From assembly GCF_000002985.6 (NCBI RefSeq), contig NC_003282.8:3596001-3660000 (forward strand): a stretch of 64,000 nucleotides of DNA, written 5' to 3'. The DNA is from Caenorhabditis elegans. Lineage: Eukaryota > Nematoda > Chromadorea > Rhabditida > Rhabditidae. Both the position numbers and the translations under genes were made by a program. The notes beneath the pieces were generated by a model that did not search any database, had not been told where the DNA came from, and saw only the letters and a program-made list of their open reading frames with translations. Below are positions 25,401 to 36,800 of this stretch, piece after piece. Positions within the stretch are counted from its first letter, which is position 1. Each line of letters starts with the position of its first letter.

Positions 25401-27471
25401 AATCTCTTAAAAACTCCTTAAACTTCAGTAAATTCAAGGAATTTTCACAAATTTGTTGATATTTCCAGAAACTTTCTAGAACATTTCTAAATTCTCTTCA
25501 ATTTTGAGAGCTATTCAATATTTTCTAAAACTCTCTAAAATTATCGAAAATTTCCAGAATTTTTTCTAAATTTTCTAAGATTTCCTGAACTCCCAGGTAA
25601 TATCCCAAAAAGTTTCCAGAATTTCCAGAGGTTTTTGAAGCTTTCTAAAAAGTTCTATAAATTTTTTAAAAATTTTTCTAAATTCCAGAATTGTTTAAAG
25701 AAAAATCAGCAACTTTTTAATGGATGTTCAAAGTTTTCAAGAACATTCTAGAATTTTCACAATTTTTTAGATTATTTTAGATTTTGTTTAGGGATTCTAC
25801 TTCTCCATGGCTCCGATTTTGAAATTCTTCCAAGTTTTGTTGAAAACTTTTCCCAACAACTTCTTCTCCTCTACTTTCCATCTCCAATTTGTCCATGTTA
25901 CCACCTACGGAGATGTCCCCGCCTGTCCCAGGGGACACCGAAAGGGGGACGTACTTATCACCCGGGACCATCTCATTTTCCTACTGCTCTGCGAGCTCCT
26001 TCTCTTTTCGCCAGCTTCTTCTTTGCTGTTGTTAATTAGCACGAAGTCGTTCGACGCCCGGCTGGGAAATAGTGCGAAAAGACTCGGAGCCGCAGAGCAT
26101 TTCAGAAATCCTTTCCGTTTCCGACATTAGAAGAGCAACGCGAAAAAAATGGAAGGGAAAAGATTCGAATTTTATATACAGAATGATGACCGGTTTTCGT
26201 AAGAAATTGGAAAGATGGCAGGAGCAGGAAGAGGAACCAAATTAAATTGCTCGGCGAGTTGAAGTTTTCTTGGGAAAAAGTTGGCGTTGGGGGAAGATTT
26301 AATGCCAGGAATGGGGAAATTTTCTAAAACTAAAAAAAAATTCTAGAATTTCCCAGAATTTTATTTAATTTTCTAAGATGTTCTGAAGCCATTTGGAATT
26401 TTTTAAAGTCTTTAAAAAATTTCAATAATTTGTTCACAATTTTCTGAGACGTTAAAAACTTTTTAATTTTTTAAAAATTTTTTACAAATTTCCAGAACTT
26501 TGTAGAAGCTTTTTAAAATTTTCTAGAAAACTAGGGAAGGTTTGAAAAAATCTTAAAATATTCCAGAAAGCTTTAGAGTGTTTTTGAAAAGATTCAAACA
26601 AAAATTTTAGGCATTTCTGAACCAGAACGTTTTAGGAAGTAGTATAAAATTGAAAATTCTAGACATTTTGAAGACTCTGGACAATTTTCCGAAACCTCTA
26701 AATTTCTTGTAGCTATTAGAAAATTTCGATGATTAAACATCAGGAATTTTTTTCAAAAACATTAAAAGTTTCTCCAGAAAATTCTGAAAAAAATCCAAAA
26801 ATTTCTTGAAATTTCCAGAAGCTTCAAAAAGTCTAAAAACCTTCCAGAACAATTTGATACTTAAAAAAATATTTTTTTAGATGAATTTAAAGTTGAGCAG
26901 CGGTTTTTTTCTATAGTTTTAAAGTCAGCTGACAGTTTGTCTGCTTAACACTTTATTCTTAAAAAGAAAGAAAAAAACTAACCTGCAACGATCTTGCAAA
27001 AAGCAAAACTCCATAGCTCTTTCCAAGAGCAAATATAGCCGTGGAGAAAAACATGGTGCATAGCCCCAAAATCATCGGAATCTCGTATCCAACTCGATCG
27101 ATAATATATCCCGAAAACGGATTCACAAAAATTTGCAGCAAAGCTTTTGAAGCGAAGAGCCATCCCAATTCCAGCTCCTCATCCAAAAAGTTAATCCTTC
27201 CGCCGACCTCTCTTACCAGATAGGTCCCGTTTGCAAGCTGGCTTGTCTCATTGTGGTATCCCTCGAAGGTCACCTGGTAGTTATGAATGTCCCGAAGGTA
27301 TTTCGGAATAATTGGGACAATGACCATGTAGAGCATATTGTCGAGTAGTAGGGCTATGGAGACTATCACCAGGACGCATTTCTTCTGATTATCCTGCTGC
27401 TCAAGCCACTTTTTGGCGTCCGCTTTGAGGATCTCCGAGTCTCGGTTGATGACGGGCACGTTGAAGCCCAT
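22500..27471 (-). CDS. unc-17: vesicular acetylcholine transporter
   Basis: Major-facilitator proton antiporter that loads acetylcholine into synaptic vesicles. Coding exons 26983-27471, 25038-25317 and 22500-23329 give 533 codons, 532 aa, matching my recall of UNC-17. Residues 1-163 include the cytoplasmic N-terminus, TM1 ([16 protein letters not shown], with the Asp found in vesicular amine transporters), a luminal loop with two N-glycosylation sites (NET, NGT) and TM2-4. Exon 2 covers TM5-6 and exon 3 TM7-12 with a Pro/Gln-rich cytoplasmic tail. The ATG exon opens at TATTCCAG|GGGGAGAG, so at least one 5' non-coding exon lies upstream (27490 or higher). The gene lies upstream of the first cha-1 coding exon on the same strand, i.e. 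within cha-1 intron 1. Its introns hold two fold-back repeats and a GC-richer island with a TCCCNNGGGA site. Confidence 0.98.
23369..23847. repeat. near-perfect fold-back element in unc-17 intron
   Basis: Arms 23369-23563 and 23653-23847 (195 bp each, almost identical as reverse complements) flank an 89-nt loop. Outer ends read ACTAGGGAATGG / CCATTCCCTAGT. The two arms encode the same spurious peptide ([10 protein letters not shown]) on opposite strands, showing how recent the duplication is. No transposase. Confidence 0.95.
24431..25004. repeat. second fold-back element in the same unc-17 intron
   Basis: The left end AAAGGCGGTGTAGT and right end CTACACCACTTT are inverse. The arms carry the shared block TTTCATWATGAAA/CGGTGTTTTCAGAC, and the centre (24685-24727) is a TGGATCACCAG / CTGGTGATCCA hairpin. 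It ends about 34 bp from the splice donor of unc-17 exon 2. Confidence 0.9.
25790..26290. promoter_or_regulatory. GC-richer island in unc-17 intron, candidate enhancer
   Basis: The surrounding intron is AT-rich TTCTAGAA-type sequence, but this block is markedly richer in G+C. It contains a perfect TCCCAGGGGA (25926-25935), CACCCGGGAC, and a TTAATTAGC homeodomain-type core near 26034. An ORF crosses it on the plus strand, but it has no recognisable protein and no splice partners. Confidence 0.5.
25926..25935. promoter_or_regulatory. COE/UNC-3-type site TCCCAGGGGA
   Basis: Perfect match to the palindromic TCCCNNGGGA consensus of COE (EBF/UNC-3) factors, located in the unc-17 intron. UNC-3 is the known terminal selector of cholinergic motor neurons and acts on this locus; use of this particular copy is inference. 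Confidence 0.5.
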
Positions 27472-29782
27472 CTCTCTCTCTCCCCCTGGAATATTTTATT
27501 TTTTCTAAATTTTTTGGGCTTCGGGCTGGCCTAGGGGCTTTTTCTCAAACAAAAAAAAATTTAAAGAAAACTTATGACGTGGCTCGGCGCGTAACAGAGC
27601 CGTGAGACCCATTGTATGGGGGAGAGAGAGACTTAGGGGAGACACAGATCGCCAGAGGGCCGCCGAGACCACGCCCAGTTTTGAGGAAAAACACACGTAT
27701 AAGGCTTGTTGGGGAGGGGAGAGACAGAGAAATACAGGAGAAAATTGAGAAAATTAATATAAGAAAGGTAGTGGAAATACAGGTAATACAGGAGGAGTTT
27801 GTAATTTTTGGAAATTTTTTTAAAGAGGAACTTCTTGGTGGTTTAGTTGTTGAACATGTTAAAAATTTTGTATTTTTTGCCGAATTTTTTTGAATTTTTG
27901 TATAGCCCGCCAATTTTTTTTTGAAAAATATGAATTTCGCGCCAAAAACTCTCAAAATTTTGACTTTTGCGCAAAATTTTTTCTGGAATTTTTGAACTTC
28001 GCGCCAATTGTCTTATTTAAAAATTTTTTGCAAATAATTGAGTATGACAACTGTCACTTTTTCAAAAATTTCAAATTCGCGCTAAACTCTTTCTTTGGAA
28101 ATATTTTTTTAGAAAATTGATAAATTCGAATTTTGTCGAAAAAACATCTTTTTCAGAACAATTTTTAGACTTTGCGCCAAATTATTTAAAATTTTATGAA
28201 AAATTCTGTGTTCTTTTATTTCCCGCCAATTTTTTTTCTAATATGTAAGTTTGCGGCATATTCGTCAGAAATTTTTTAAATCGAGATTCTAGAAAATTTT
28301 TTGAACAACTTATTTTAAACTTTGTGCAAATTTTTTTATTGAAAAAATTATGTCAAAATAATTTTTTCGAAATATGTTTAAAAAAAAAGAAATTCACAAA
28401 TTACCGCCAAAATTTGTTGAAAAATTTTTTTCAAAACTTAAAAAAAATTCTAAATTTTATGTTTTGAAACTGGCGCCAAAAATTAATTTCAAATATTCCA
28501 GGAAAATTTACCAAAAAATTTCAAAATTCAAATTTTCTGCCAAAATATTGTACGAAGATTCTTGAAAATTTTCATAATATATCTTATGACTACTTTTTGG
28601 AAATACAGTATTTAAAAAAAATTAGGCTCACCTTGTTTTAGTAGGTTACTATTTTGAACAAGAGATGCGGAAAATAGAAAGACTTTCGATGAATTACCTG
28701 AAAATTAAATATTTTAGTGTAAAACTTTTGGGGGCAAAATAAAAAAATAAAGAGGAAACAAGGAACTTGAAAAATAAAATAAAAATTATTTTTTTGAAAA
28801 ATTCCGGCGGGAAAATTATTTTTTGACAAAAAAAAAGAATTTTTTCTGAAATTTTAGTTTAAAAAGTTCAAATGACTCCACCGAGTTACCTTAAAAAATT
28901 GCTAAACACTAATTTAGGCTAAAAATCAGGCGAAAAAAGAAAAATGACATGTGTATTTGAGCCCCCGGGCGGGTTTCTTTTCTGTTCTGAGGGATGACTC
29001 TATTGTTATTTTTTACGAAGATTGCCTTGGCGCCAATTCAAAATGCACATGATTGATTGGCTCAGAGGGGGGGGGGGGGGGGGGGGGGTTGGATATGCAA
29101 ACTGACGTAGTGGTTTTTTTGTTGGAATTTCAGAAATTTGGAAATCGCTGCCAAAAAAACACAAGACCACAACATTAGGAAGTTTTTAAAGTTTTAGAAC
29201 TTTAGAACTAGAGTTTTAGTGGAAATTTTGAAAAAATAACGCTAAAAAATCGAAACATTCAAAATTCGAGGAAAATTTTATTTATTTATTTAAGAATTTC
29301 AATTTTTCGAGCTTAAAAAAAGTTTAAATAATGCAAATTTGAATTCCCCGCAAAAAGTTATTCACACATTGAATCGGAATATTTTTTTTTATTTCCCGCC
29401 GAATTTTCATGTAAATATTTGATTTTTTGTTGAAAAAAAAACCCAAATCTTAAAATTCTTAATTGTGTGAAATTTTAAGAATGGGAAAATTGAACTCACG
29501 CCAAAATTACTAATATTTTTGCCAGAAAATTAATTTGACTAAAGCGCCAAAAATTTTGATTAACTTTTTTAAAGAACTTTCCGCCAAAACATAATTTTCA
29601 AAAAAAAAATAGTGGCACTACAAAACTTCTACTACACCTTTTTTACAAAAGCAAAAATATTTGAAAAAATAATAGGAAATTTTGGCACAAATCTCAAAAC
29701 TCCTGCTCAAAAGCTCAAATTTTGAACTGAAAATTACTGGAAAAAAAATCGAAAAATCTCCATATCTCCCCACGAGCTTTAC
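27472..29782. other. unc-17 5' intron
   Basis: It runs from the acceptor of the unc-17 ATG exon to the proposed shared first exon. It is mostly AT-rich with TTTGCGCCAAA-type decayed repeats (27900-28500). It contains a 22-G tract at 29067-29088 and purine-rich GGGGAGAGAGA stretches at 27610-27730. No coding signal. Confidence 0.5.
29067..29088 (+). repeat. 22-nt poly-G tract
   Basis: An uninterrupted run of 22 G on the plus strand, therefore a C run in the cha-1/unc-17 transcript sense. Confidence 0.97.
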
Positions 29783-29908
29783 CTCATCAATTCTAGGGAG
29801 ACGAAGTCAATTAGCTCTACTATTCATAAAAATTGGCTCAATTCGAGCCGGATTCACGGCGGGTAAGGATAGAAAAAAAAATATAAAGACGCACATCTTC
29901 TCCCCTGC
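29783..29908 (-). other. candidate shared non-coding first exon of cha-1/unc-17
   Basis: On the minus strand a strong donor, GATGAG|GTAAAG, ends at 29783. An acceptor-like GGCTTTGCAG lies near 29909 and a TTTATATTTTTT tract between. Published work describes one common untranslated exon spliced to both unc-17 and cha-1. This is the best donor I see in a G+C-richer block 2.3 kb upstream of the unc-17 ATG, but other donors exist (for example near 31768). Confidence 0.35.
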
Positions 29909-30354
29909 AAAGCCGCAATTCAACGGGAATTCAATATAAACTGGGAAAGAAATATGAGATCGATGTGAAGGAATTGGGCGGATTCTCACGGTATCCACAC
30001 GTCATGGGCTCGAGCTCCGTTTTGAGACAGAAAAAACGGATACAAAAGAAAATTGGTGGAACATGTACAATATAAAGCTTTCAGTGACGCCAAACTTTGA
30101 AAAGTTAAAAAAATTCTTCAAAACTCGGTCCAGTTTTACAGGCCCCAGAAACCTAACAATTTACTTTTCCAAGAAACTTTTTGAGCAGTATTTAATCTCT
30201 ACTATTTTTTTTTTTGAGGTCAGTTAATAGATGTTAATCACAGTTTGGGCTAGTTTTTGATATATATCTCTCCTTGTCTCTCGCTTAACAGTTATCATTA
30301 GACCTTTTCTGTAGGAAAAATAGGTTTGATCTTTTGGTAACGTTCTACAATTTG

Positions 30355-30418
30355 GCTTAGGCTTGAACATAGGCTTAGGCTTATGCTTAGGCGTAGAATT
30401 AGGCTTAGGCTTAAGCTC
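30355..30418 (+). repeat. interstitial TTAGGC-like array
   Basis: TTAGGCTTGAACATAGGCTT followed by further TTAGGC-like units, about 64 bp. Confidence 0.9.
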
Positions 30419-30895
30419 AAATGAATACACATCGGGGTTTAGGTTTTCAATTCAAACTTCCATGGCTAGAGCTTCGTTTTTTTCTGGAAAAGTAACGAAA
30501 ATGTGTGAAAAAGTCCATTTCGTATTCTTTTTTATTCTGTTTCACAAAAAAAGAAAAAGACGACGTCAATCTCTTCTTCTCCGAAGCCTCGGCACAGGCA
30601 CTGATTGGGATTGTTCGCGGAAACCAAGTTAGCTTCAGCGTCTAGTCATTCACACGCACTATTTCTTAAAGATTTTGAAGAGAGGATGTGTGTGTGTGCT
30701 CGGGGAGAAGAAGAAGCTTCCACCTCCTTCGAAATTCCCCTTTCCCAAGTTTTTAGGAACCAGGGGAGGGGGAGAGAGAATATTTAAATATGTGCTGGAC
30801 GGGAGGAAAAACGAAAAAAAAAAATGCTCTGAACGCGTATGGTCGATTGAAATTGCAAAGATTGAAGGACATTGAAGGATGATAATTTAATTAAA

Positions 30896-31088
30896 ATTGA
30901 GTTCCAACCGCTGCGACGCCAAGAAGTGGTTAAAATTAGCTAAAAATATACCATTTTTTCAAAAACTTTGAGCTCCCATAACATTTTTTTGAAAAATTTT
31001 CAGAACGTCTCATTACGAAATTTGGTAGTTTTGGACCATTTTGGGTCTAAAAAAGCAAAGTCTTAAATTTCGGTACTCCACCTTTAAA
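30896..31088 (+). repeat. solo arm related to the 24431-25004 fold-back
   Basis: It carries the CCGCTGCGACG, CATTACGAAATTTGG and CGGTACTCCACCTTTA blocks in the same order as the right arm of the unc-17 intron element (CTGCTGCGACG, CATTATGAAATTCGG, CGACTACACCACTTTT). Confidence 0.75.
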
Positions 31089-31663
31089 GGTAATGAATTC
31101 AAAAAATAGCTAGTTTGGGGAAAAGTCTGCAGTTTTTTGGAGTTTTCACATTTTCTGGAAATTTTATATATAATATTTTTTCAACATTTTTCCTTTATTC
31201 TCGGAAAAACTAATTTTTTTTAATTTTTTGGTATTGAATTTTTAAATTTAAAATTTAAAAAAAGGTCTGAACTATTTTTTTGGATTTTTTTTTGGATTTT
31301 TTACAACGGAAAAATTGTAAATTCTTGAAATTTTGTATAAAATCTTTTTAAAACAAAAACCGAACAAAATAAAAGCCACATTAAAACTCGAATAAATAAA
31401 CTATGAAAAAAAAAGTTTTCTTGAATTTTCCAAATTTTTTATTTCATTCAAGTTTTTCTGTAGTACCATGCAATAAATAGCAAAAATTTTTTAAATTAAA
31501 AAAAAAGAAAAAACTTTTTCTTTTCTGAAAATTCCAAAAAATTCCAATTTTAAAAATAAGCTCAGCCAAAACTTTTTGGCAAGTATGCAGGATGGAAAGA
31601 AAGTGATAGGCTTTTCTCTTTTTGCAATACCCCAGCTTCAGTCTAGATGTATAAATGTACAGC

Positions 31664-31673
31664 TCCCCGGGGA
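31664..31673. promoter_or_regulatory. COE/UNC-3-type site TCCCCGGGGA
   Basis: A perfect, fully palindromic match to TCCCNNGGGA upstream of the cholinergic transcription unit. COE motifs are known regulators of unc-17/cha-1 in motor neurons. This is the only perfect match I found upstream of the locus. Confidence 0.65.
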
Positions 31674-32132
31674 CCATTCCAATATCTTCTCTCCCAACTT
31701 TCTCCTCTCAAAATTCCCGCAAAAATCCCAAAAACCAGAAAATTGTGAAAACCAAAAGCTTTAGGGCTCACCGAGCCCACGTCACTTTTCCAAGAAGTGG
31801 GCGGAGCCTACCGTAATCCAGTGTCACCACTTTGTCATGACGACTACACATTTCGGAGGGGAGAAATGATTGGTGTATACGTTTTTTTTGGAAATTTCGG
31901 GGGATGTGAACGCCGCTTTTGGATGAAGCGGATGGGAACGGATTTTTCGAAACCTCCGGAGATTGAGATGAGATGCTCTTTTTTTTGGAAAAGGGGAGAC
32001 GTTTTGGGCAATCGGGAAAAAAGTTTTGAAAATAATAATGCAGAATTTAAAAAAATCATTTTTTTTTGAAAATTATTCGACTGTAAATTGTCAAAAAAAA
32101 ATCAGAAAAAAAAAGTTTCCCGGTTTTTTAAG

Positions 32133-32216
32133 TCTTAGGCTCAGGCTTAGGCTTAGGCTTACGCTCATTCTTTGGCTTAGCTTGGGCGCTGGCTTAAACT
32201 TAGGATTAGGCTTAGG
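32133..32216 (+). repeat. interstitial TTAGGC-like array
   Basis: About 80 bp of TTAGGC/TCAGGC/TTACGC units. Confidence 0.9.
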
Positions 32217-33070
32217 AAGTAAAAAAAATTTAGAAAACCAAAAAATTATCCAAACTATTCTTTTTTTAATTTTTTTCCTAAAAAATGCAATATTTTTCAA
32301 AAATTCTATTTTTATTTCATTATTAAAAAGTACAGTAAAAGCATAATGATGTAAATGTTCGAAATTACTATATTAAAATAATTCAAATTCAAAACAAAAT
32401 TTTGAAAAAAAAGTTTAAAAAATTGCTCAATTAAAAAAAAAATTTTCGGAATTGTTCTAAATTAATATACTCAATATTTTTTATAGAAAAGTTCAGTATA
32501 CCTAATTTTTTGCTTAAAAAAGTTAGATGTAAAATGTTTTTTCTTAAATTTCAAAAATTGTGAAATTAAAATTTTCCTAATGCTAGACTTGAAAAATTGG
32601 TGCCTAATACCTTTAAAATTATTATATGGTACAAATTTTTTTCTGGAATTCCCAACTAGTCTGGAGATACCATTACTAGATTACTATGTTTTTCTCTTTC
32701 TGAAAGAAAAATCAAGAAAAAAATGGCGAAAACTTATCGGAGCCTGTGAGAAAATTCAGAAAATCTCGAGCTCCACGAGCAAGTGATACGAATAAATCAT
32801 GAGCTCGCGCTCACTGATATTGAGAGACTCCGTACCCACGACTTCAATTTTATTTTTTGAAGCCAGAGCGCTTTCCACTACAAAATCATGGGATAAAAAA
32901 GAAAGAAGAGGAAAAGGCGAAATTCGTATGCTTATGCTTTTCTAATAATTGGTTAGAAAGGGGGATTTCTAGAGAGCTGAGCCAACGGAGAGCTGAGGAG
33001 CCACCCCTGTAATTAGGGATGTCTCGAATTCGAAGCGCCAACACCTACTTGAGAAAGTGACGCGGGGAGT

Positions 33071-33095
33071 GGGGGGGGGGGGGGGGGGGGGGGGG
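33071..33095 (+). repeat. 25-nt poly-G tract
   Basis: Uninterrupted run of 25 G; the sequence just before it (GCGGGGAGT) is also G-rich. Confidence 0.97.
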
Positions 33096-33139
33096 ATTTG
33101 CTACCGGTTGTCGAAAAAGGAGTTCAAATTTTTTTCCTG

Positions 33140-33510
33140 AATTGGAAATTGATTATTGATTTTTCATTGCTATCGACTGATAGCTAAGATTTTCAATTTT
33201 CCAACTTTGATAATCGGTTTTTGACTGTCGATTGCTAAAAACCGGTTATCGACTTTTCAATGCCGCTAGCCGATAATCAATAATTGACTATTGTAGCCGG
33301 TGGCCGATAGCCGGTAGCTGGTAGCCGGTAGTCAATAATTGATTATTGGTTGATTACCAACAGCCACTTTTAGCTATCGAAAACCGCTCTACCGACGAAC
33401 ATTTAAAATCAATAATCAAAAATCAAAAATCAAACAAAAAACCGATAATCACTAATCAATGATGAAAAATCAATAAATATTGCTAAAAATCAATAATCCA
33501 GTATCGGCAA
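33140..33510 (+). repeat. low-complexity GATTATTG / CCGGTAGC block
   Basis: Short palindromic words (AATCAATAATTGATTATTGG, CCGGTTATCGACTTTTCAAT, GGTAGCCGGTAG) are reiterated for about 370 bp. Confidence 0.75.
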
Positions 33511-33852
33511 CTGCGGCAACGAATTAACACCATAAAATCGCCCCACCTCTTCTCATCCATCCGAAAATACTCCTCCAAAAAAGATTGACAGCTAGATTGG
33601 GGAAAAGCTCAAGACACACACACACACACACCATGGAATTTGAAGAATTATAGAGGAGATTTTCAAAGTACGACGGGCAATTGAGCATTCGAAATTGAGC
33701 CAAAAAACTGGGTGGAACGAAATTTTTTTTTTTTTGGGATATACTTTTCAGGAAGGGATGGGATATTTTTTTGAATTTTTATTTCACTATTTATATATCC
33801 CTGGGATTCTGACCCATTTGTCATTTTATCTATAATTTGGAGTACAAAAAAT

Positions 33853-33867
33853 GGGGGGGGGGGGGGG
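33853..33867 (+). repeat. 15-nt poly-G tract
   Basis: Uninterrupted run of 15 G, the third G tract within 5 kb. Confidence 0.95.
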
Positions 33868-36800
33868 TAATCGGACACAAATTTGCAGACTTTACGACAT
33901 TTTGTACCTGGGGGAGGAGAATCAGAAGAGGTCAAAAATCGAAAAATAAGATTTGATGGGGTTTTGGGTGTAAAAATAGTCTAGTGAGGAAAAATGAAGG
34001 AAAAAATCAAAATTAAAATTTGAATTTTCTGCTAATATTCTATAAAAATTATAATTCGAATTCCTAAATTAAAAAAGTTCAAAAATTTTGAAATTTGCGC
34101 CAAAAATAAAAATTCCTTATTTGCATATCCTGTTAATTTTTTTTAGTTTTTGAAAAATTTAAATATCTCAGATTTTCTGAATTTTCCAAATCTAATTTTT
34201 TTGAAAATTGGAAAAATTTCAAATTATTTTTGAATGAAAAACAATCTTCTACGTCCAATTTCAAATTAGTTTTTTCTTCTCCAAGTTCCCACGAGCTCCA
34301 GAAATAAATAAAAATGACCAAACGCTTACAAGCTTAAAAATATATTCTGGAGGGGAATTTAATTTTTTTTACTTTGGAAAATGCAGGCTGAAAATTCAAA
34401 CCCAACAGTTTTGCTGAAACTTTTTGGCGGAAAGTTGAAAACATTTTGAAAATTTGTGAAAAATCTTTGGCCGAAAATTAATTTTTTTTTCTGACAAATT
34501 ATGCTGTTTAACAAAATTGGTGCGGAACACAAATTAAAAATTTTTAAACGGTTTTGCAATAAAAATTTTGGCGCGGCATTCAAATTTCAAAATTTTCCTA
34601 TTAAATTTTTAGAAAACAAAACTTTTGTTGGAAGTTCAAGTTTCAAAAATTTCAATAACTTTGGCGCCAAATTAAAATTTCAAATTTTTACTTAAAAAAA
34701 ATCCAAATTCTCGATAGACTTACACTAAAAAAAAGAAATAGTCTGGGCAGTGAGCTGCTCGGATTGAAAAATGATGCGCTTTTCCCTTTCCGACGAAGGA
34801 AAAAATGACGGCGTTAAATGAATTTGAGAAGAGCTTCTGGTTTCGGATTTCCAAATTTGGAAACTATGTTACAAAAAATCTGCGAAAAATACGAGAAAAA
34901 AATTACAGAGATTTTTCTGACTGAGCCATAGTAGTTTCTCCTGCAATTTTTTGTTGTATTTTCAGCAATTTCTAGAGAGGCTAGACGTTGTTTCTGGGAT
35001 TATCCTTTTGAAAATCCGGCTAAAATCGCAAAAATGGCGTATTTTTTTTGCATGAAATTTCTTATTTTCCGTTCTGTTTGAGGGCGAAATGTCATGTTTT
35101 ATTGGACATGTTACTATTGGATACTCGGTGGATCTTGTTTTGAAATGTTTGGTAAAAATTAAAATTTTTTAAATAAAAACATGTAAAAATTAAATTTTAA
35201 ATTTGAATTTACATCTAGGAAATTCCCGGACAATATTATCAGAAACTTGATCAATTTTTTAAATAGGAAATCAAATTTCCTAAATATATGTGCATTCTAG
35301 TTTTGCGCCAAAATCTATTAAAAATTGAAATACAATGTTGAAAACCGCGCTAAAAATTAAAAAAAATTTACAACTTCAATTTTTCAAATTTTTTGAAAAT
35401 TTTCTGTAAAAATTAGTTTAATTAATAAATTACAGTCTGAAAAATCATTAAAAAATTATTTAAAAACTAAAAACCAGTGCATTCTGTTCACAATAACAAC
35501 TATAAAATCATAAATTTTGTGAAAATTTGGAGCATCAATTTGGAGTAATTCGTAGTTGTATAAAATATTTCGAATACATTAAAATTGTAGTCAGAAAAAT
35601 GATTTATATGTTTTTGGTTCAATGTGAACAAATAAAAATTCAACAAAAAATTTCAGGGGTATTCTAAGTAGTTGAAATCCTGAATTTTCTGTAAAATAAA
35701 AAAACGGTACTTTTCCGATTTCTACCCCCAAAATGTTTTCGATATTTCATTAATGAAATGTGAACTTTTTTGTAATTTTCGGCTGAAAATTGAAATAGTA
35801 TTGAAATAAACATACACGTTGTGAATTAAAATTGAAATGTTGAGTGTCATAAAGTTGAAATTTCAAAAACAAAAATTTTTGGGGTGCAGAAATCGGAAAA
35901 GTGCCAAAAAAACTTTGAAATAAACAATTTATTGAATAAATAATTACAATAAGAAAGTTTACAAAAACTGAGCAATTAAAATAAATCATTGGGCTATTTT
36001 AAAACATTTTTAAAATTTTCCGCACATTTTACGCTTAAAATTATATATTGCAATTATTTTTGGAATTTTAGAGTTTTAATAATATTTATAAAAATCAGAA
36101 AATTCAAACATTTATAGTTTTTGCCTACTTTAATGATTTTAGCAAATAATTCAAATTTTTTAAAGAAATGTTCTTGAAAATGTTAAATCCTAAATTTTAT
36201 TTTAATTCTTAATACTTTTTCACATTTCAAATTTAAAATTAATTAATTAATTTACATCATTTTTTTACAAAATTCACAAAATTTTCGAAAATTCGGCTGT
36301 TGATCTTTAAATATATATTTTTCAAATATTTGTGCACTTTTAAAATAAAATAAAAACAGCGGAAATTTAGAAAATAGGCGTAGTTATTAGAATAAAATTT
36401 TTTAAAAATTTCTGATAATTTTGATTTGAAAAATTTGAAAAATTTCAGAAAAATTTCAGAAAAATTTCAGAAAATACCGTTTGGCTTCTGACAATGTGAA
36501 ACGTAATGTTTTCAAGCTGAATATATGTTAAAATGTTTCTAAACAATTTACACATTTTCCAATTAAACATGTGTTAGTTTTTTTTTGTATCAATAATTCC
36601 TTCCCATTAAATTAATTTTTTTTGAATCCAAAATTCGTTCCCCTCGACAACATAAAAATCAGGGCGTGACCGTCCACTTGAAAAACATGACTCATCTCTT
36701 CTTTCTCATTTCCCTTCTCACTAGTCAGCCACCAATTTCAACGCCATCATATTCTTTTCCCCTGCCTACATACATTCAAATACCCTTTTTTTCAACTTTT

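Noticed and set aside
25807..26130. 107-codon plus-strand ORF in the unc-17 intron
   Set aside because: No splice partners, no family resemblance; better explained as a GC-rich regulatory island.
29682..29939. 85-codon plus-strand ORF opposite the proposed shared exon
   Set aside because: No family, no acceptor or donor context; likely chance.
30537..30544. CTGTTTCA, possible 21U-RNA (Ruby) promoter core; also at 44106 and, reversed, 40202
   Set aside because: None has a YRNT with the 21U start at the expected distance of about 40 nt.
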